NCBI GenBank assembly: GCA_949317995.1
Contig: OX439043.1
Span: 41,421,560 to 41,485,559 of the forward strand
Length of the DNA: 64,000 nucleotides
Origin: Acholoe squamosa
Lineage: Eukaryota; Annelida; Polychaeta; Phyllodocida; Polynoidae
Direction: 5' to 3'
This document shows positions 1-11,736 of the stretch, one piece after another (position 1 is the stretch's first letter; every line of letters begins with the position of its first letter). The notes beneath the pieces were generated by a model. It made no database searches. It saw only the letters and a list, made by a program, of their open reading frames with translations, and had not been told where the DNA came from. Position numbers and translations under genes: made by a program.

Positions 1-93
1 ATCATTTTTGATGAGAATGTTTTCAAAGGGTCCCTGTCATGCCCCTCCACTCCAAAATATTTTAACCAGTCATGAAACTCTTATACACACTTT

Positions 94-417
94 ATGAATA
101 AGCTTTTTAGTAGATGGCAGCACAGACCAGATATAACCAATTATTTTCAGTGGCCTGTCCCAGTGAAAATCTCTCTTTACACTTACGAGTTTCTCAGTAG
201 ATGGCACTGTGAAAAGTCACTACATATCACTGATTTTCACCAGGAAACATGGATGAAAACAATTTTCACCAGCCCTTCCCGGTGAAAATATCTAATCCAT
301 TCATGAATAAGCTTCTCAGTAGATGGCAGCACAGACCATATATAACCAATTATTTTCAGTGGTCTGTCCCAGTGAAAATCTCTCTTTACGCTCATGAGTT
401 CCTCAGTAGATGGCACT
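94..417. repeat. Dispersed TGAAAAT-rich repeat, two tandem units
   Basis: Two copies of a unit of about 208 bp, beginning near 94 and 302, share the sequence from ATGAATAAGCTT through the TAGATGGCA motif to CAGTGAAAATCTCTC. The same family recurs in inverted orientation around 1855-1866 plus 10511-10600, where the Harbinger transposon sits inside it. No protein is supported here. Confidence 0.7.
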
Positions 418-418
418 G

Positions 419-910
419 CCCAGTGGGCACACAATGTTGCATCAACATTGACAACCAGTTGATGTTATGTTGATGGTGTTGATCAACGTGTTTTCAACAC
501 TTTTTCAATATTTGTATTTCAACGTTGTCAACCATCACCATTTCAACATCCAGTCAACAGTTGACATATCAATGTTGAAATATTGTTGTCAACTCAACGT
601 TGATTCAACATTGATTTGTCAATGTTGAATCAACAATATTGATTTCAATTTTGATACAATGTTGATTCAATGTTGATATGTCAACAAAACAACTGTCAAT
701 GTTGTTTCAACATTGTTGAAACAATGTTGAGTCAACATAGAAACACAAACATTGAATCAGCGCTGATGGTTAGATGTTGAACCACAGTTGATTTTGAGTA
801 TGTTGTTTCAACTTTCAATTTCAACTCTATTTCAACCCTAAATCAATGTTGATATGCAAACATTGCAAACGTTGTTTCAACGCTGAATCAACATTGATGT
901 GCCCAGTGGG
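419..910. mobile_element. MITE-like element with TIRs and internal TGTTGA-rich repeats
   Basis: The left end reads CCCAGTGGGCACACAATGTTG. The complement of the right end reads CCCACTGGGCACATCAATGTTG. These form an imperfect terminal inverted repeat. The interior is a degenerate array of ATGTTGA/TCAACAT words with no coding capacity. It sits just after a copy of the TAGATGGCACTG repeat, which suggests insertion into it. No clear target duplication is visible. Confidence 0.65.
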
Positions 911-1866
911 TGTGAGCTAAAGCAAATCATTTATTATCAAATTTCTTATTTCTTGTTTCATATTGGTGGCAGTGTCCTCTCCGTATGTTATACACAATAT
1001 ATGTATGCATCATATAACATGGGGCATTATAACCTCCCAGTAATCAGAAAAATGTTATACAATGTGAAAAAAATGTTTTTTAACATTTTAAAACATGAAG
1101 CCATAATAAGGAGTCATAGGGAAAAGTTCTGAAAGTTTTTTGTTATATAATGGGAAGCAAAGAAATCTGGAAATGATAGGGGGCAATATAATGGGGATGT
1201 ACGGAAATTAAATCGGAAGGCAGGGGAATGGAGCCCCCTGTATTTAGAGTTATATAGTGCAGCATTTATATGGGATTTTTTGTTTCCATATGTTCAGCTG
1301 AAACAGGTAAATTTCTGCATGTATTCACATCTAGACCTCCATATGTTTTCTTTTAACTTATGAAAATGTGAGCTGAAACAGAAACAGGCATACAGACAGC
1401 CATATGTGGCATAATTATGTGGTACTATATCTCTGTGGTAAAACACCCACCAAGAAATGTATTGTGTCTTTGACAATAAAGATAAGAATAAAAATATATA
1501 AATCAAACTTGTTACAGAACATACAGCAATTTGCTATTGTGCAGACAGTACAATATGATATATTACTGGGATATGGTTTTCACAGTTTATATATATCCCT
1601 TCCCCTCTTCCTAGATATCACTTATCATGCTGAGGGATAGCTCACTATACACAGCATATGACGTTAGTTTGAGATGGTCGATCCTTCTTGCTGGACAAAT
1701 AAACTATTCAGTTGATCAGTGTTGCTCACCTTATCTATCCTAACATTGACTTAATGATTTAATGAGCATTACTCTAGAGGTACAGATAAGTTTGAAAATA
1801 GGGTAGGGGGTTAAACACCATGTTCTGAAGAGTAATCTGGACTGTTTTGGTGTGTGGTGCCATCTA
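911..1866. other. No gene recognised
   Basis: AT-rich DNA with only short open frames that lack recognisable motifs or plausible splice structure. I see nothing supportable here. Confidence 0.6.
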
Positions 1867-1869
1867 CTG

Positions 1870-2110
1870 GAGGCCATTTCACCGCGTTTATTATAAAGCT
1901 ATTAAACACGGACCTCTAACATGGACCCAACCATGGACTGTAATTTTTTTTTTCTTCAAAACGTTTCTTTTGTCATTCCGTTATGCCCTCCGGGTTTTCA
2001 TAATAAACGCGGACCCTTTCTAATAAACGCGGATCCTTTATATTAAACACGGACCTGGGAACACGGACGTCCGTGTTCTACCCTCCGCGTTAATTTAATT
2101 TTTTTTTAAT
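1870..2110. promoter_or_regulatory. 5' terminal and subterminal motif cluster of the Harbinger element
   Basis: After the terminal repeat, variants of AACGCGGACC or AACACGGACC, or their complements, recur (for example near 1905, 2003, 2023, 2044, 2060 and 2075). The same motif is clustered at the other end. In this family the Myb-like partner and the transposase bind subterminal sites, so this is the likely recognition region. The binding role is inferred. Confidence 0.6.
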
Positions 2111-2250
2111 TTAGCGGCAAATCCGTGTTTTACTTTCGAGGATCCCCGGGCTTTCCCCTGTGACGTCATGAATTATGGGATATCTATGGCCGCCGTCACC
2201 TTCCGGAATGCGGATTTCTTTGTCGACGAGGGAGTGAAAAAGGTCCAAAA

Positions 2251-5200
2251 ATGCCTAAAGCGATGGATAAGGTAAGCTTAACCATGAAAAGATGTTTCTG
2301 TCTTACGAAGTAGGTCACGTGGCATAAAAATTAGGATGTAATTCGAAGTTTGATAGTCTTTTTCGACGAAAAAGCAAGGTGTTTAGGTCAGTGTCAGTTG
2401 AGTGATTTCATTCTCGTTGTCAAATGTACAAGTAAACAGAGTCGATGAAACTTCCCCTCTTAACTGTGTCACTTACGTTATTGTTCTTTCATATCCTCTT
2501 ACCCAGAAAGCCCGTGAAGGGGAAGAATATGACGAAAACGAGGGCTACTATGAAGAAGAAGACTTGGAGTATGAGGAATATGTTCCGGAGGAGGAGGAAT
2601 ACGATGAATCATTGAAACCTTCTGATTTTCCCGGTGCTGGCGGCGGCACCCAAGACATTAACTATATGGTGTACTTATATAGAAATTCTCTAGAACAGAG
2701 GTTACATGATGAAGAACTATCAAAAAAAAGACAGCATGGCAAGCCCCCAAGCAGGGAACATCCTATGCATTATGGCATACCCATTAGGAGGTCTGCCTTT
2801 CCACCTCCTCCTGAAGATGACCTTTCAAGAGATCCTTCTTACCTTCCTGACGAAGAATTCACTGCTCCATTTAGCCCAAGGGGTCGAGGCAGGGGGGAAA
2901 GAGGAAGCCGTGGATCAGGTGCCAGCAGGCCTAGGGGGAGGCCCCGAGGATCTGGTATTGGTGGAAGGGGTGCCTCTCGAGGTACCTCCCGTGGAGCCCG
3001 TGGAGCCCGTGGAGCCCGGGGAGCCAGGGGAGTCCGGGGAGCCCGTGGAGCCCGGGGTTCTGTCCGAGGACGTGGGGGTAACACATCTAGAAACACATCC
3101 ATTTCATCCTCTTCTGACGTGCAGTTGAAACATTGGAATAAGGCTGAACTGAAGGCACTTATATATGGTGCCAACCACCTTAAGCCTGTACTGAAAGGCA
3201 AATTTAAGTCAAGCAGCGACGGTACTGTCATGAAGAAATTAGGGTGGGAGGAGTTGTCAGGTAAGTCTTTATGTTTATTTTAACTGTATTCTGCATGTCA
3301 ACTCATTGTCTCGAAACAAGGATTTCCTTCCTAAAATTTATATATGCTTTATTCAAAAATAAGAACTGTACTGTCTTTAAAATATTAAAGGAAAACATTA
3401 TATGATCATGAATAACCCCAAATTTTGAAACGTTGAGATGATATCAAAATACTTCTACTATAACAAAAATAACTTTACTCCACGTCTCTTGTCCTAGTTG
3501 TCCCTGTTATTTAATAATTATATAATATAATAAAATGAAGATAAATAAAACTTTTCTCATCTTTCACAGAATATGTGGAGTCAATGGGTAAGAGAGAATG
3601 GTCGTCTAAGCAGTGTAAGGACAAGTTATTATACTTCGGACAAGACGCAAAGAAAAAGGTAGGTTACATAGCTAGCTTTCGATTTTTCCCCAAATTGCTC
3701 ATAGTGGTAAAAGAATGCAGAAGTAGGTCAACATATACGGGCTCCCATGTTATTTGTATTTAAAGTGGTGAAATACCATATCCCCTACCTTCTTGTGGTC
3801 CATTCTTTTATTTTTTGTGTCTGACTTGGATTTTTTTTCCCTTTTTTCATTATGTTAAGTGTAATAAAGACTTGTGTTTAAACTTTTCCAGAGGCAATAT
3901 ATAGACAGCAAATACAGGTCAGGGAGTGGCCAGAGGAAGCCAGAGGATTATCTCACAGATCTAGAGCAAGGTATACTGGATTGGTGTGGAGAGGACGTCG
4001 TCTTGGGTGAGTTTTTAAAAAAATTGGTGATGTTGTATAATTTCCTTTTTTAATGGCCGACTGCTTTCAAAACCACATGCAGGGTTCAATGAAGTTCAAT
4101 TTTCTTCATACAATGGCAGTTCTTTTTATTTCATCTCACAGCTCCTTTCAGCTAAAATATATATCTGTATCCCTCCTTTCAATGAAATAATCATAATCAT
4201 TTTTTGGTATTAATATATATTGCAGGAATACCTGGCATGCAGCCCCCTAACCTCAAGGGAGGAGGCAGGACAGAGGAACCGTGGTCGTGCTATAACCCTG
4301 ACAGACCAGAGCGGGAGAATTATGCTGCTTTGGAAATGCCCAGCGATGCCATGAAAGCAGTTGTAGACGGGAATTTACTTGCGGTCGATGAAGACGGAGG
4401 TAAGCGAACTGTCCCCTATGTCTCAAATAAATTTTTACATTATTTAATCAAGAGGAATTTCCATATTAAACCCAAAGGAAAAAGGAGAATGCCTAGAGAA
4501 ATAAAAGCGTAAAATAATCTGGTGCAATGTTAGTTTTGGACTATGCCAATATATATATCACATGAATGTTTTCTTCACTTTGTCTTTCTTAATAGGACAA
4601 GAATATCAACAATAAATATTTTTTTTATTTTTTCAGATCCTATGATGGATGAGGCCGAGTACAATGAGCTGCCTGACCAGGCCGACGTCGAGGAAGAGCA
4701 CGATCCCACCAATGCAGTAGACCACTACATGCATCAGCAGGAGGAGGAGGAGGAGGGGGGGAAAAGAACCAGAGAGTCTTCCTGGCAAGGCCAACGAATC
4801 TCTTCCAGATGACAATGATCTCCGTAGTCCACCTCATAAAAGTGTAACCAAGGTGACCATGTTAAAATTTAACAAACATGAAAATGATAAAAAGTTGGGA
4901 ATAGCCCATAAAAAGAAGGAGAACAAGGAGGACGAGGCTTTGTCTCCTCGCGCCAGAGAGAGGGCCGAGAGGAAGAAGTTGCTTTTAGAGGCAGCAAGAA
5001 AGGTGGTAGAAAGGAACACTCCCAAAAAACCCCCCGCAAAAAAACCTTTTCCTCAGCCTCAGCCTCCTGTTATAGAGAAGGCTACCACCTCTTTGAAAAG
5101 AAAGAAAGTTGTAACGGCGAAACCTGTGGTCAAAGAGAAGGTCCCTGAGCATGAACTTCCTGATACTTTACCTGACATTAAAGCTGGCCCATCTAAACAT

Positions 5201-7716
5201 ATCACAGAGGACGTTCTGGACACTGAACCTGCCACCAAGCGAAAGAGAACCCGAGCTCCATCTTTTTCAAGTATTATAGACGACATTAACATTTCAGGAG
5301 TAGAGGAGAACGATGAATCTTCTGTTTTTATTACCAGTACACCTGCTTCTGTATTAAATAAAAAGGTGCAGGAGACAGCAGCTAACAGTAAGCGGACAGT
5401 TGAAAAGAATACCTCCCTTCGTTCAGATCGTGATAGTTCTCACAGTAAAAGGAGGAAACTGTTTGATGGACTAGGTGACGGGTGGAAGGCAGAAATGGAA
5501 GCTGCTACTCGGTCTTTGCTGGAGCAGAACACAGAAATAATATTGGAGCAAAATAAAAAAGTATGTGACTCTCTTCAAAAACATCAAGACGAACTTGCTC
5601 AAAATACTCAGGAGATCACGTCTATAATGGTCAAGGCTCTGAAAGGGGTGACCCAAGAGTTGACAAAGTCTTTAAGTGAACATTTAAATGAAACACAACA
5701 GTGCCTAATGTCTCAGAGGGACACAATGCTTGAGCTACAAAGGAAAGCATTAGACCTACGTAAGGAAGAAGCTGAGGAAGATAGTGTAGCGCTTGCAAAC
5801 GTCCACACAGAATTGACAAACCAGATAGTGGGGAAACAAGTGCAGACAGTAAAAGCGCTAGATAAGTTGAGTGACATAATGACCGAGAACAGTCAAAAAT
5901 TGACAGATGCCCAAACTAAGATGAATGTGGGTTTCATAGGGATGCAGGATTGTGTGTTATCTTTGTCCAAGTCATTTAATGCTATGACTATCAATGCTGA
6001 CCATCTACAAAAGCGGTGTGACACTGGTCTCCAAACTGCAGCCACTGCTGACAACATTCTCCAAAAAATAGTTGAAACAATGGAAAAGCTGAATGAGGCC
6101 GTGACACACTCTGTCGACCTATGCATATCAAATCGTGAGTAATTATGGAAATATTTTCTTTTCTTTTCTTTTTAAAAGATATCACCAATTTAATATGAAG
6201 GTGTACATTGGTCATCAGGCTTCCAATAACATTTATTTTACCTGTATATCCTTAGCTCACAGTTAATAAAAACGGACCTCTGTGTTCTGTCAATTATCTG
6301 TCTATGAAAGTGCTGTACTTAAAAACCTAAGTCCAGGAGGCCATTTCACCGCGTTTATTATAAAGCTATTAAACACGGACCTCGAACATGGACCCTAGAG
6401 GAGGAAAACACACTAAAAGGAAATGGTATGTTTCGTGCAGCTGATAATATTAATTATTTCAATGTTTATTTAAATATATTCAAATAGGTAGAAACCTTGT
6501 CTTTGTAGGCATGCAGACTGCACCGCCTGTCCAAGAAGTTAACCATGATCAACGACAAGCCGGAACACCTGAACCACACCCGCCATCAGAGACAGCTGAA
6601 CCAGACACTCCTGAACCTACCCTACATGCACCAGATCAACGAGACACGGACGATAAAAAAGCGACAGAGGACAGGTACAAGCCTGCAGTCTTGACCCTCC
6701 ATCCTTCTAACATGGCCGCTTTCCTCACTCACCCAGAAACTCACGGAGGTACATAATTTCAGGATTTTTTGTTTTCGTTTTTAACTTTGGACAGAATATG
6801 TATGTCACTAAATACCTATCTGTGTTATTCCTTGGTACATAATGAACCAAAATTTGACACGATTCTTCATAAAAAAAATCTTTATATCTTATTGTCATCT
6901 TTCTTTTGTAGATATTGGTTCCACATACCACACCACAGAGCAGCCGTTCAATGACGTTGGAGGGGGCAATTCTTTGCTTATCCCGGGATCTGGTAAATAT
7001 AAAAAGCTCTCATAAAAAATAAACTGCTTTCATGGAAAATTTATTTCATATAATTCCTTTGGCATACTATCTGTTGAGTGAGACTATTTTGACACTATAT
7101 CGGATTTAATATGTCAGAAAAGGAACCCATGTCTGCTGCTGGTTTAATTAAACATTATAAAGTTGGACGTATCGACTCCAGCGGGTAAAATAGAAGAAAG
7201 CAAGTTAACTTAGAAATTTTTTTTTGGTTTTTAACAGCTATTTGTCGAGAGGCCAGTGAAAGTAACGATGGAACAGGTTTGCCTTCGTACTTGGTCAGAC
7301 ACAAAGATGAATTCACCATAGTCCAGAACACAGGGGAGGTACCTGATGGACCCATACCTGGCACAGGTCATAACCAATTATCACAGGCAAATACAGAAGG
7401 ATTAGGTTATCAGGGGGTGGCGGAGAACTGTGCCCTAGGAGAAGTAGTAGTTGACAGTGTGGCAGCACAAGAGACTGAGGCGCCACGAGAGACTCAGGCA
7501 CCACAAGAGAATGAGGAAGCACAACATACAGAGCCAGAACAAGACGAGGACGACCTAAGTGTACAGGAGATGACCATGGTGCAGGGTCTGAGGCAGGCTC
7601 CGTGTCTGACAGAGATGACATGCCTAAGCGGTCAGAAAGGCTTCGTAAGAAAGTTATCTTCAAGGGCTATATCGTGTAAAAGGTGTATAAATGAAAAGGA
7701 AACACTTGTTGTTTAA
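2251..7716 (+). CDS. Harbinger Myb/SANT-like DNA-binding partner protein (9 exons, one frameshift)
   Basis: Likely the nuclear DNA-binding and import partner of the transposase. Exons read from GT/AG sites: 2251-2271, 2507-3260, 3570-3658, 3892-4006, 4226-4399, 4637-6134, 6509-6748, 6912-6992, 7238-7716. All junction phases agree. The start MPKAMDK is followed by a very acidic stretch, then an RGG/GAR-rich block (exon 2, about residues 150-215). Next is a Myb/trihelix-like helical domain (from KHWNKAELKALIYG across exon 3, with conserved W and K). The large exon 6 is a lysine-rich, coiled-coil-like region, and the C-terminus is acidic and polar. Exon 6 has one base too many in the G run at about 4756-4761. 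Without it the coding sum is 3450 nt, or 1149 residues. An AATAAA lies near 8245. A split into two genes cannot be excluded. Confidence 0.72.
6337..6395 (+). repeat. Internal second copy of the Harbinger 5' terminus
   Basis: About 58 bp starting GAGGCCATTTCACCGCG match 1870-1928 with one visible mismatch. The copy lies in the intron between exons 6 and 7 of the Myb-like gene, in the same orientation as the true 5' end. It could be a remnant of a nested insertion or a secondary functional end. Confidence 0.85.
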
Positions 7717-8365
7717 GGTTCATGTTCAAGACAGGTTCTGCTTTTTATTGTGTTTAACCATAAAATCATTTAAGGTGCTATGTTACAAGCAGAAATTGTA
7801 AGTGATCACAGACGATAATAATTGTGTAAAAATACATAAAACTTGGGGCATTTATTAGTTGTTATACCTTCTTGTTTGTACACGTTAAGAAGAAGTGGGT
7901 ATTAATAAGTAGTACCTCTCAGTTATATGCTGCATCATCCAAAGTACACAGATGTAAGAAGAGTTCTCTCTATGATATCTTTATTTCACTAAGGTACATA
8001 CATGCACTCTTTTTAATATAAGGGATACGGCATGTCCACTAATTTTTATTCTGTTTCATGATGACTTTTTCAACAAAGTTTTATCTCATGGTATACTTTT
8101 CATTTTAAGCTGTTTCCACGGTGGGAAAAAGATGGAAATAGGTGTAACATTTCACTTTATTTTAAGACTGGGTTAAGCCCATTCTACAGCCGATGACTTG
8201 TCCTTTGTCTGATTATAACATGTCGGTTTTAACAAATATTTCTTAATAAAAGTTCATTTTTGTTCAGCTAAATATATTTGATTTATACTTAAATGTCAGA
8301 GAATTATTATTATGTCATAGGGAATAAAAGAAAACAAAGCTCCAAGTCAATTTCGAGTTGTGTAG
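7717..8365. other. Convergent 3' ends of the two Harbinger genes
   Basis: Non-coding, AT-rich spacer between the stop of the plus-strand gene and the stop of the minus-strand transposase. AATAAA on plus near 8245 and its complement near 8155 could serve as overlapping polyadenylation signals. Confidence 0.5.
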
Positions 8366-10099
8366 TTAACGACGGGCATGGGGACCAAACTTGGCTTGGA
8401 TATATTCCTCCCGCAAATTCTTGAAAGCCACACGGGGCTTGGGACCAAGATTGTCTGGTTGCACGATCGGTGGGTACTTTCTTTTGAAGCTGTCCTTGGA
8501 GGGAAAGTCGCGCAGAAGCTGTATCTTGGCTATCCGCGCCACATTGTGCAGACACACGCACGACTCAATAATGCATCCAGCTCTACGGGGTTCATGCAGG
8601 AGGTATCCTCCACTGGCATCCAGACACCTGAAGCAAAAGAAAAGAACCAAAAATAAATTAATTTTGTAAGGAGGACATATTTTCTGGTCTTTGCTATTGA
8701 CATAAATGAGTTTTTAGTGATATATAAATAAATTCTTTCCCAAAAATTAATGTGAAAATATGGAAACTTACCGCCATCTCTGTTTGAGGACACCGATGGT
8801 CCTTTCCACCTTCGACCTAGTCTTTTTATGCCACTTATTGTATTTGGCATCCTCATCAGTTACTTCGGGGTTGACTGGGGTGTAGAGGTAGTCAGTGAAG
8901 GTGTACCTGGACCAACAAAAAAAATATTCCATATCTTAAAACAAATAGAACAAAAATTTGAAGGAGAGGGGCATTTAAAAGGGACCTTACTTTGCTTCAT
9001 GTTTAAAAAAAGGTGGAGAAAGGTACAATGACACATAGATAAACAGAACTTTTATAACAGAGCAATATTTATTTATTTAGCTATCTTACCCCCCCCTCTC
9101 CAAGCAGGAAGAATCCAGAGAAGTCCCCCCTCTCTCCTAGGTATTTCACCTGGCTCCCGTTCATCATATACACGTCGTTACACGACCCGGGGTTGCTGGC
9201 GTTCACATGGAAAATCAGCATATCCCAGTCACAGATGATCTGAAAAAATAACCTTAGGCATTAGAATACAGTAAAATAAACATCCAGCTGTCTTGTACCT
9301 GAAATGAAAGAAATTAATAAATAAAACTGAGCATGGGTGCTTTTTAGTGTAACAGAATAACTCTAGACTCACCATGGTGTTAATGGAGTAGTACCCCTTG
9401 TAGCAGTAATACTGATTTTCATCAGCCACCACTCCTTTAGGACAGGCTATGGGGATGTGGGTACCGTCTATCGAAAACCCCCGGCTTCCTCTTCTCCCTC
9501 AAGAACAAGACTGACTTGTTGTTTTTCTCGATGTCAGAGTCTGGCCAAACGACATAATCTTCCAGCCGGTGGTGAAAATAGTCGCTTATTTCTCCCACAG
9601 ACCTGCACACCGTAGATATTGAGACCCCATGACAGTCTGCTATGGTGGAGTAGCTTGCACCAGTGGCAAAGTATCTCACAGCAATGCAGAACTGAAAAAA
9701 AAGAAAGAAAATAATAATTAGACATTATTTCATTTTTACATACGTGGAGGTCACAGGGAAATTAAGGAGAAAAATTATAGGACAGGGGGATCTAAGGATG
9801 CTTTGAGAGTCTGTTTTCCATCCGGGGTTTCTGGCATGAGGGTCTCAGATAGAAGGCAGGGGAAGAGAACAGAGATAAACACACAGTGTATTCACTCTGA
9901 TCCTATGAGGGACAGCATGTACTCCCCTCAGAACACGCCTTTTAGGTGGAAGATAAGCCACGTAGTTCTTAATAAGTTTTCGTGTGACTCCCTTGGTGAG
10001 TCTGTAGCGCTGCAAGAACTTCTTGTCTGTGTAAAATGACAGGGGATCCCTCCTGCGATAGTATTCCCTCTTGGTGCACAGAATGTAGTACCGACCCAT
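8366..10099 (-). pseudogene. Harbinger DDE transposase, HARBI1-like (5 exons, two single-base frameshifts)
   Basis: Endonuclease of the DDE_Tnp_4 (HARBI1) type that cuts and joins the transposon ends. Exons on minus: 9896-10099, 9373-9691, 9090-9239, 8772-8906, 8366-8627. The start is MGRYYILCTKREYYRRRD. Exon 2 has the HTH-like stretch RYFATGASYSTIADCHGVS. The three acidic residues are visible: first D in SIDGTHIPIACP, second D in NPGSCNDVYMM, E in KVERTIGVLKQRWR. The C-terminus has the typical IIESCVCLHNVA helix. One extra G sits in the G run of exon 2 (about 9474-9478) and one in the G run at the end of exon 3 (9090-9096). Without both, the length is 355 residues, the usual size. The copy is therefore defective as read, or these are base-calling errors. 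Confidence 0.85.
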
Positions 10100-10169
10100 G
10101 TTTACTTCTGTCTTGAATATGGCGGGTCACTAGTGAGGGAGAAGGGTCAAGGTCACTAGGTCAACCTGG

Positions 10170-10510
10170 AAGAAAATAAACGCGGAGGGGTAAAATCAAA
10201 CACGGACCCTTAAAACCATTAAAAGACAGCCAAAAAGGGTCCGTGTTCGAACACCTAGTGGTCCCCTACCCCACCGCATTCATGGTATTAAACGCGGAGT
10301 TATGACGGACTTTAATAGGGTCCGCGTTCTGAGCAGAAACGGTCAAAAGTCCGTGTTTGCAGGCGGACCTCCGTCTTTGAAAGCGGAGGTCCGCGTTCGG
10401 GGGAAAAAAAAATATTTTTAAACGCGGTGAAACGTTTTTTTTAAACACGGACTCCGTATATTAAAAACGGATATCCGCATTTAATATATTAAACGCGGTG
10501 AAATGGCCTC
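10170..10510. promoter_or_regulatory. 3' subterminal motif cluster and terminal repeat of the Harbinger element
   Basis: At least eight copies, in both orientations, of AACGCGGACC-like words (for example GGTCCGCGTT, AACACGGACC, GGTCCGTGTT) precede the terminal repeat. Several are paired as inverted repeats around 10360-10400. Likely transposase or Myb-partner binding sites, by inference from their restriction to the element ends. Confidence 0.6.
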
Positions 10511-10513
10511 CTG

Positions 10514-11333
10514 AGTAGCTGATGAATCAAGAATGGATAGCATATTTTCACCGGGAAGGGCTGGTGAAAATTGTTTTCATTGGGTCCACTCTGTGAAAAA
10601 TCAGTGATCAATGCAGCTCAGAGAATTCTTTTGTATAATATTCTCCCTGCAGTGAATAAATTGTAGAGGGGATATAAACTGCTAGGGTAAAGGAGGAATA
10701 TAGTTACAAATAGAATGTAGAAGAGAGAGAATAACTAGCCCAGTGAAGAAATTTTATTTGTTACAAATTCATAAGTTTGAGCTCAAGAAAGGTTTCTCAT
10801 GTCTAAGCAGGAGAGTATACCTTCATACAGGAGAACTGGAGGCTGGTGCAAAAAGAATCAAATTAGAATCTCACTGCCGTAACTCACCTTCTAGTTCCTG
10901 GCTGTTCTGCTGATCAGAACCAGCTTCTCACCTTACACTCAGAATCAATCCTCTTAGTGTGAGTCATACTGGGAAGCATTCCCCAATTCAAGACCACTTC
11001 AGAACCACTTCTATAACCAATTTCCTTGCTGTAAAACAGGGGAGACGTCATTGCCTGATGGTAGTCAGTTCTCATTTGGGAATAGCACCTCCGATACAAT
11101 GAATTTTATTTTCATGGTGTAGGGAAGATGTTCATGAATGGAACTCTATGAAAACATTTTCTTTGAAAGGACCTGTGAAAATATTTTCATACGAGACCAC
11201 ACAATGAAATATTCTCTGGGTAGATTTTCATACAAAAGGAGTTGCTGAAAATATTTTCATGGCGGAGGGTGGATTTTCAAATGAGCCCTAACTGACAATG
11301 TGTAAGTGTATGAAAACATAAAATATATTTGTA
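10514..11333. repeat. Right flank with TGAAAAT-rich dispersed repeat
   Basis: 10514-10600 is the inverted counterpart of the repeat at 237-330 (CACCGGGAAGGGCTGGTGAAA). GAAAATATTTTCAT words recur at 11150-11280. No gene is supported. Confidence 0.5.
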
Positions 11334-11334
11334 C

Positions 11335-11359
11335 TGTATATATATATATATATATATAT
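11335..11359. repeat. (TA)n microsatellite
   Basis: Uninterrupted TA repeat at the left edge of LTR element 1. The same repeat continues at the right edge (21423 onward), so the element integrated into this microsatellite. Confidence 0.9.
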
Positions 11360-11736
11360 TGTAGCGTTTTCCGACTCTATGGTTAATAAAGAATTACACA
11401 ACTCCGACAGCTTGACTTCAGTGTCTTTTATTTCCTGGCAGTCCTCGCCACACCATCTAAGTCTTATATCGTATATATTAATCCGGAGATAAGCCTTTTA
11501 GAGTTCTGCTCCTCTCTGTCTGCAACTCGGAACTCCCTAATCGGAGTAACAACTCCCTTATTTATACATAGGCAGATACTCCGACCCCGGCCCGCTTTAC
11601 GGCAGGCCAGCGTCGGAGGATCTCCTCCGCCGACTACTATTGCCGACGTAACCGCGTTACTTCAGGACCGCTGGCCTCGCCGCCCCCACACCAGGATGGT
11701 TTCGGCTCCGCCAACGGCCCCTCCGTCTCCGCCACA
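11360..11736 (-). repeat. 3' LTR of LTR element 1
   Basis: 377 bp, matching 21046-21422 throughout. On minus it is preceded by the purine stretch TTGGGGAGAG at about 11737-11746, a plausible polypurine tract for plus-strand priming. Confidence 0.9.

Larger units (their letters stand above)
1870..10510. mobile_element. PIF/Harbinger DNA transposon, complete ends
   Basis: The 8.6-kb element starts GAGGCCATTTCACCGCG and ends with the complement of the same sequence. It is flanked by the 3-bp duplication CTG (1867-1869 and 10511-10513). A 3-bp duplication is the family rule, and CWG-type targets are known for some Harbingers. The element carries the two expected genes in convergent orientation: a Myb/SANT-like DNA-binding protein on plus and a DDE nuclease on minus. 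Joining the flanks across one CTG regenerates the TAGATGGCA repeat seen unoccupied at 313-330 (inverted), which confirms the boundaries. Confidence 0.92.

Noticed and set aside
8310..8669. Plus-strand open frames of about 92 codons
   Set aside because: Antisense to the last exon of the Harbinger transposase.
11335..11359. TA repeat considered as a replication origin or promoter
   Set aside because: Simple microsatellite split by the LTR element; nothing else supports a regulatory role.
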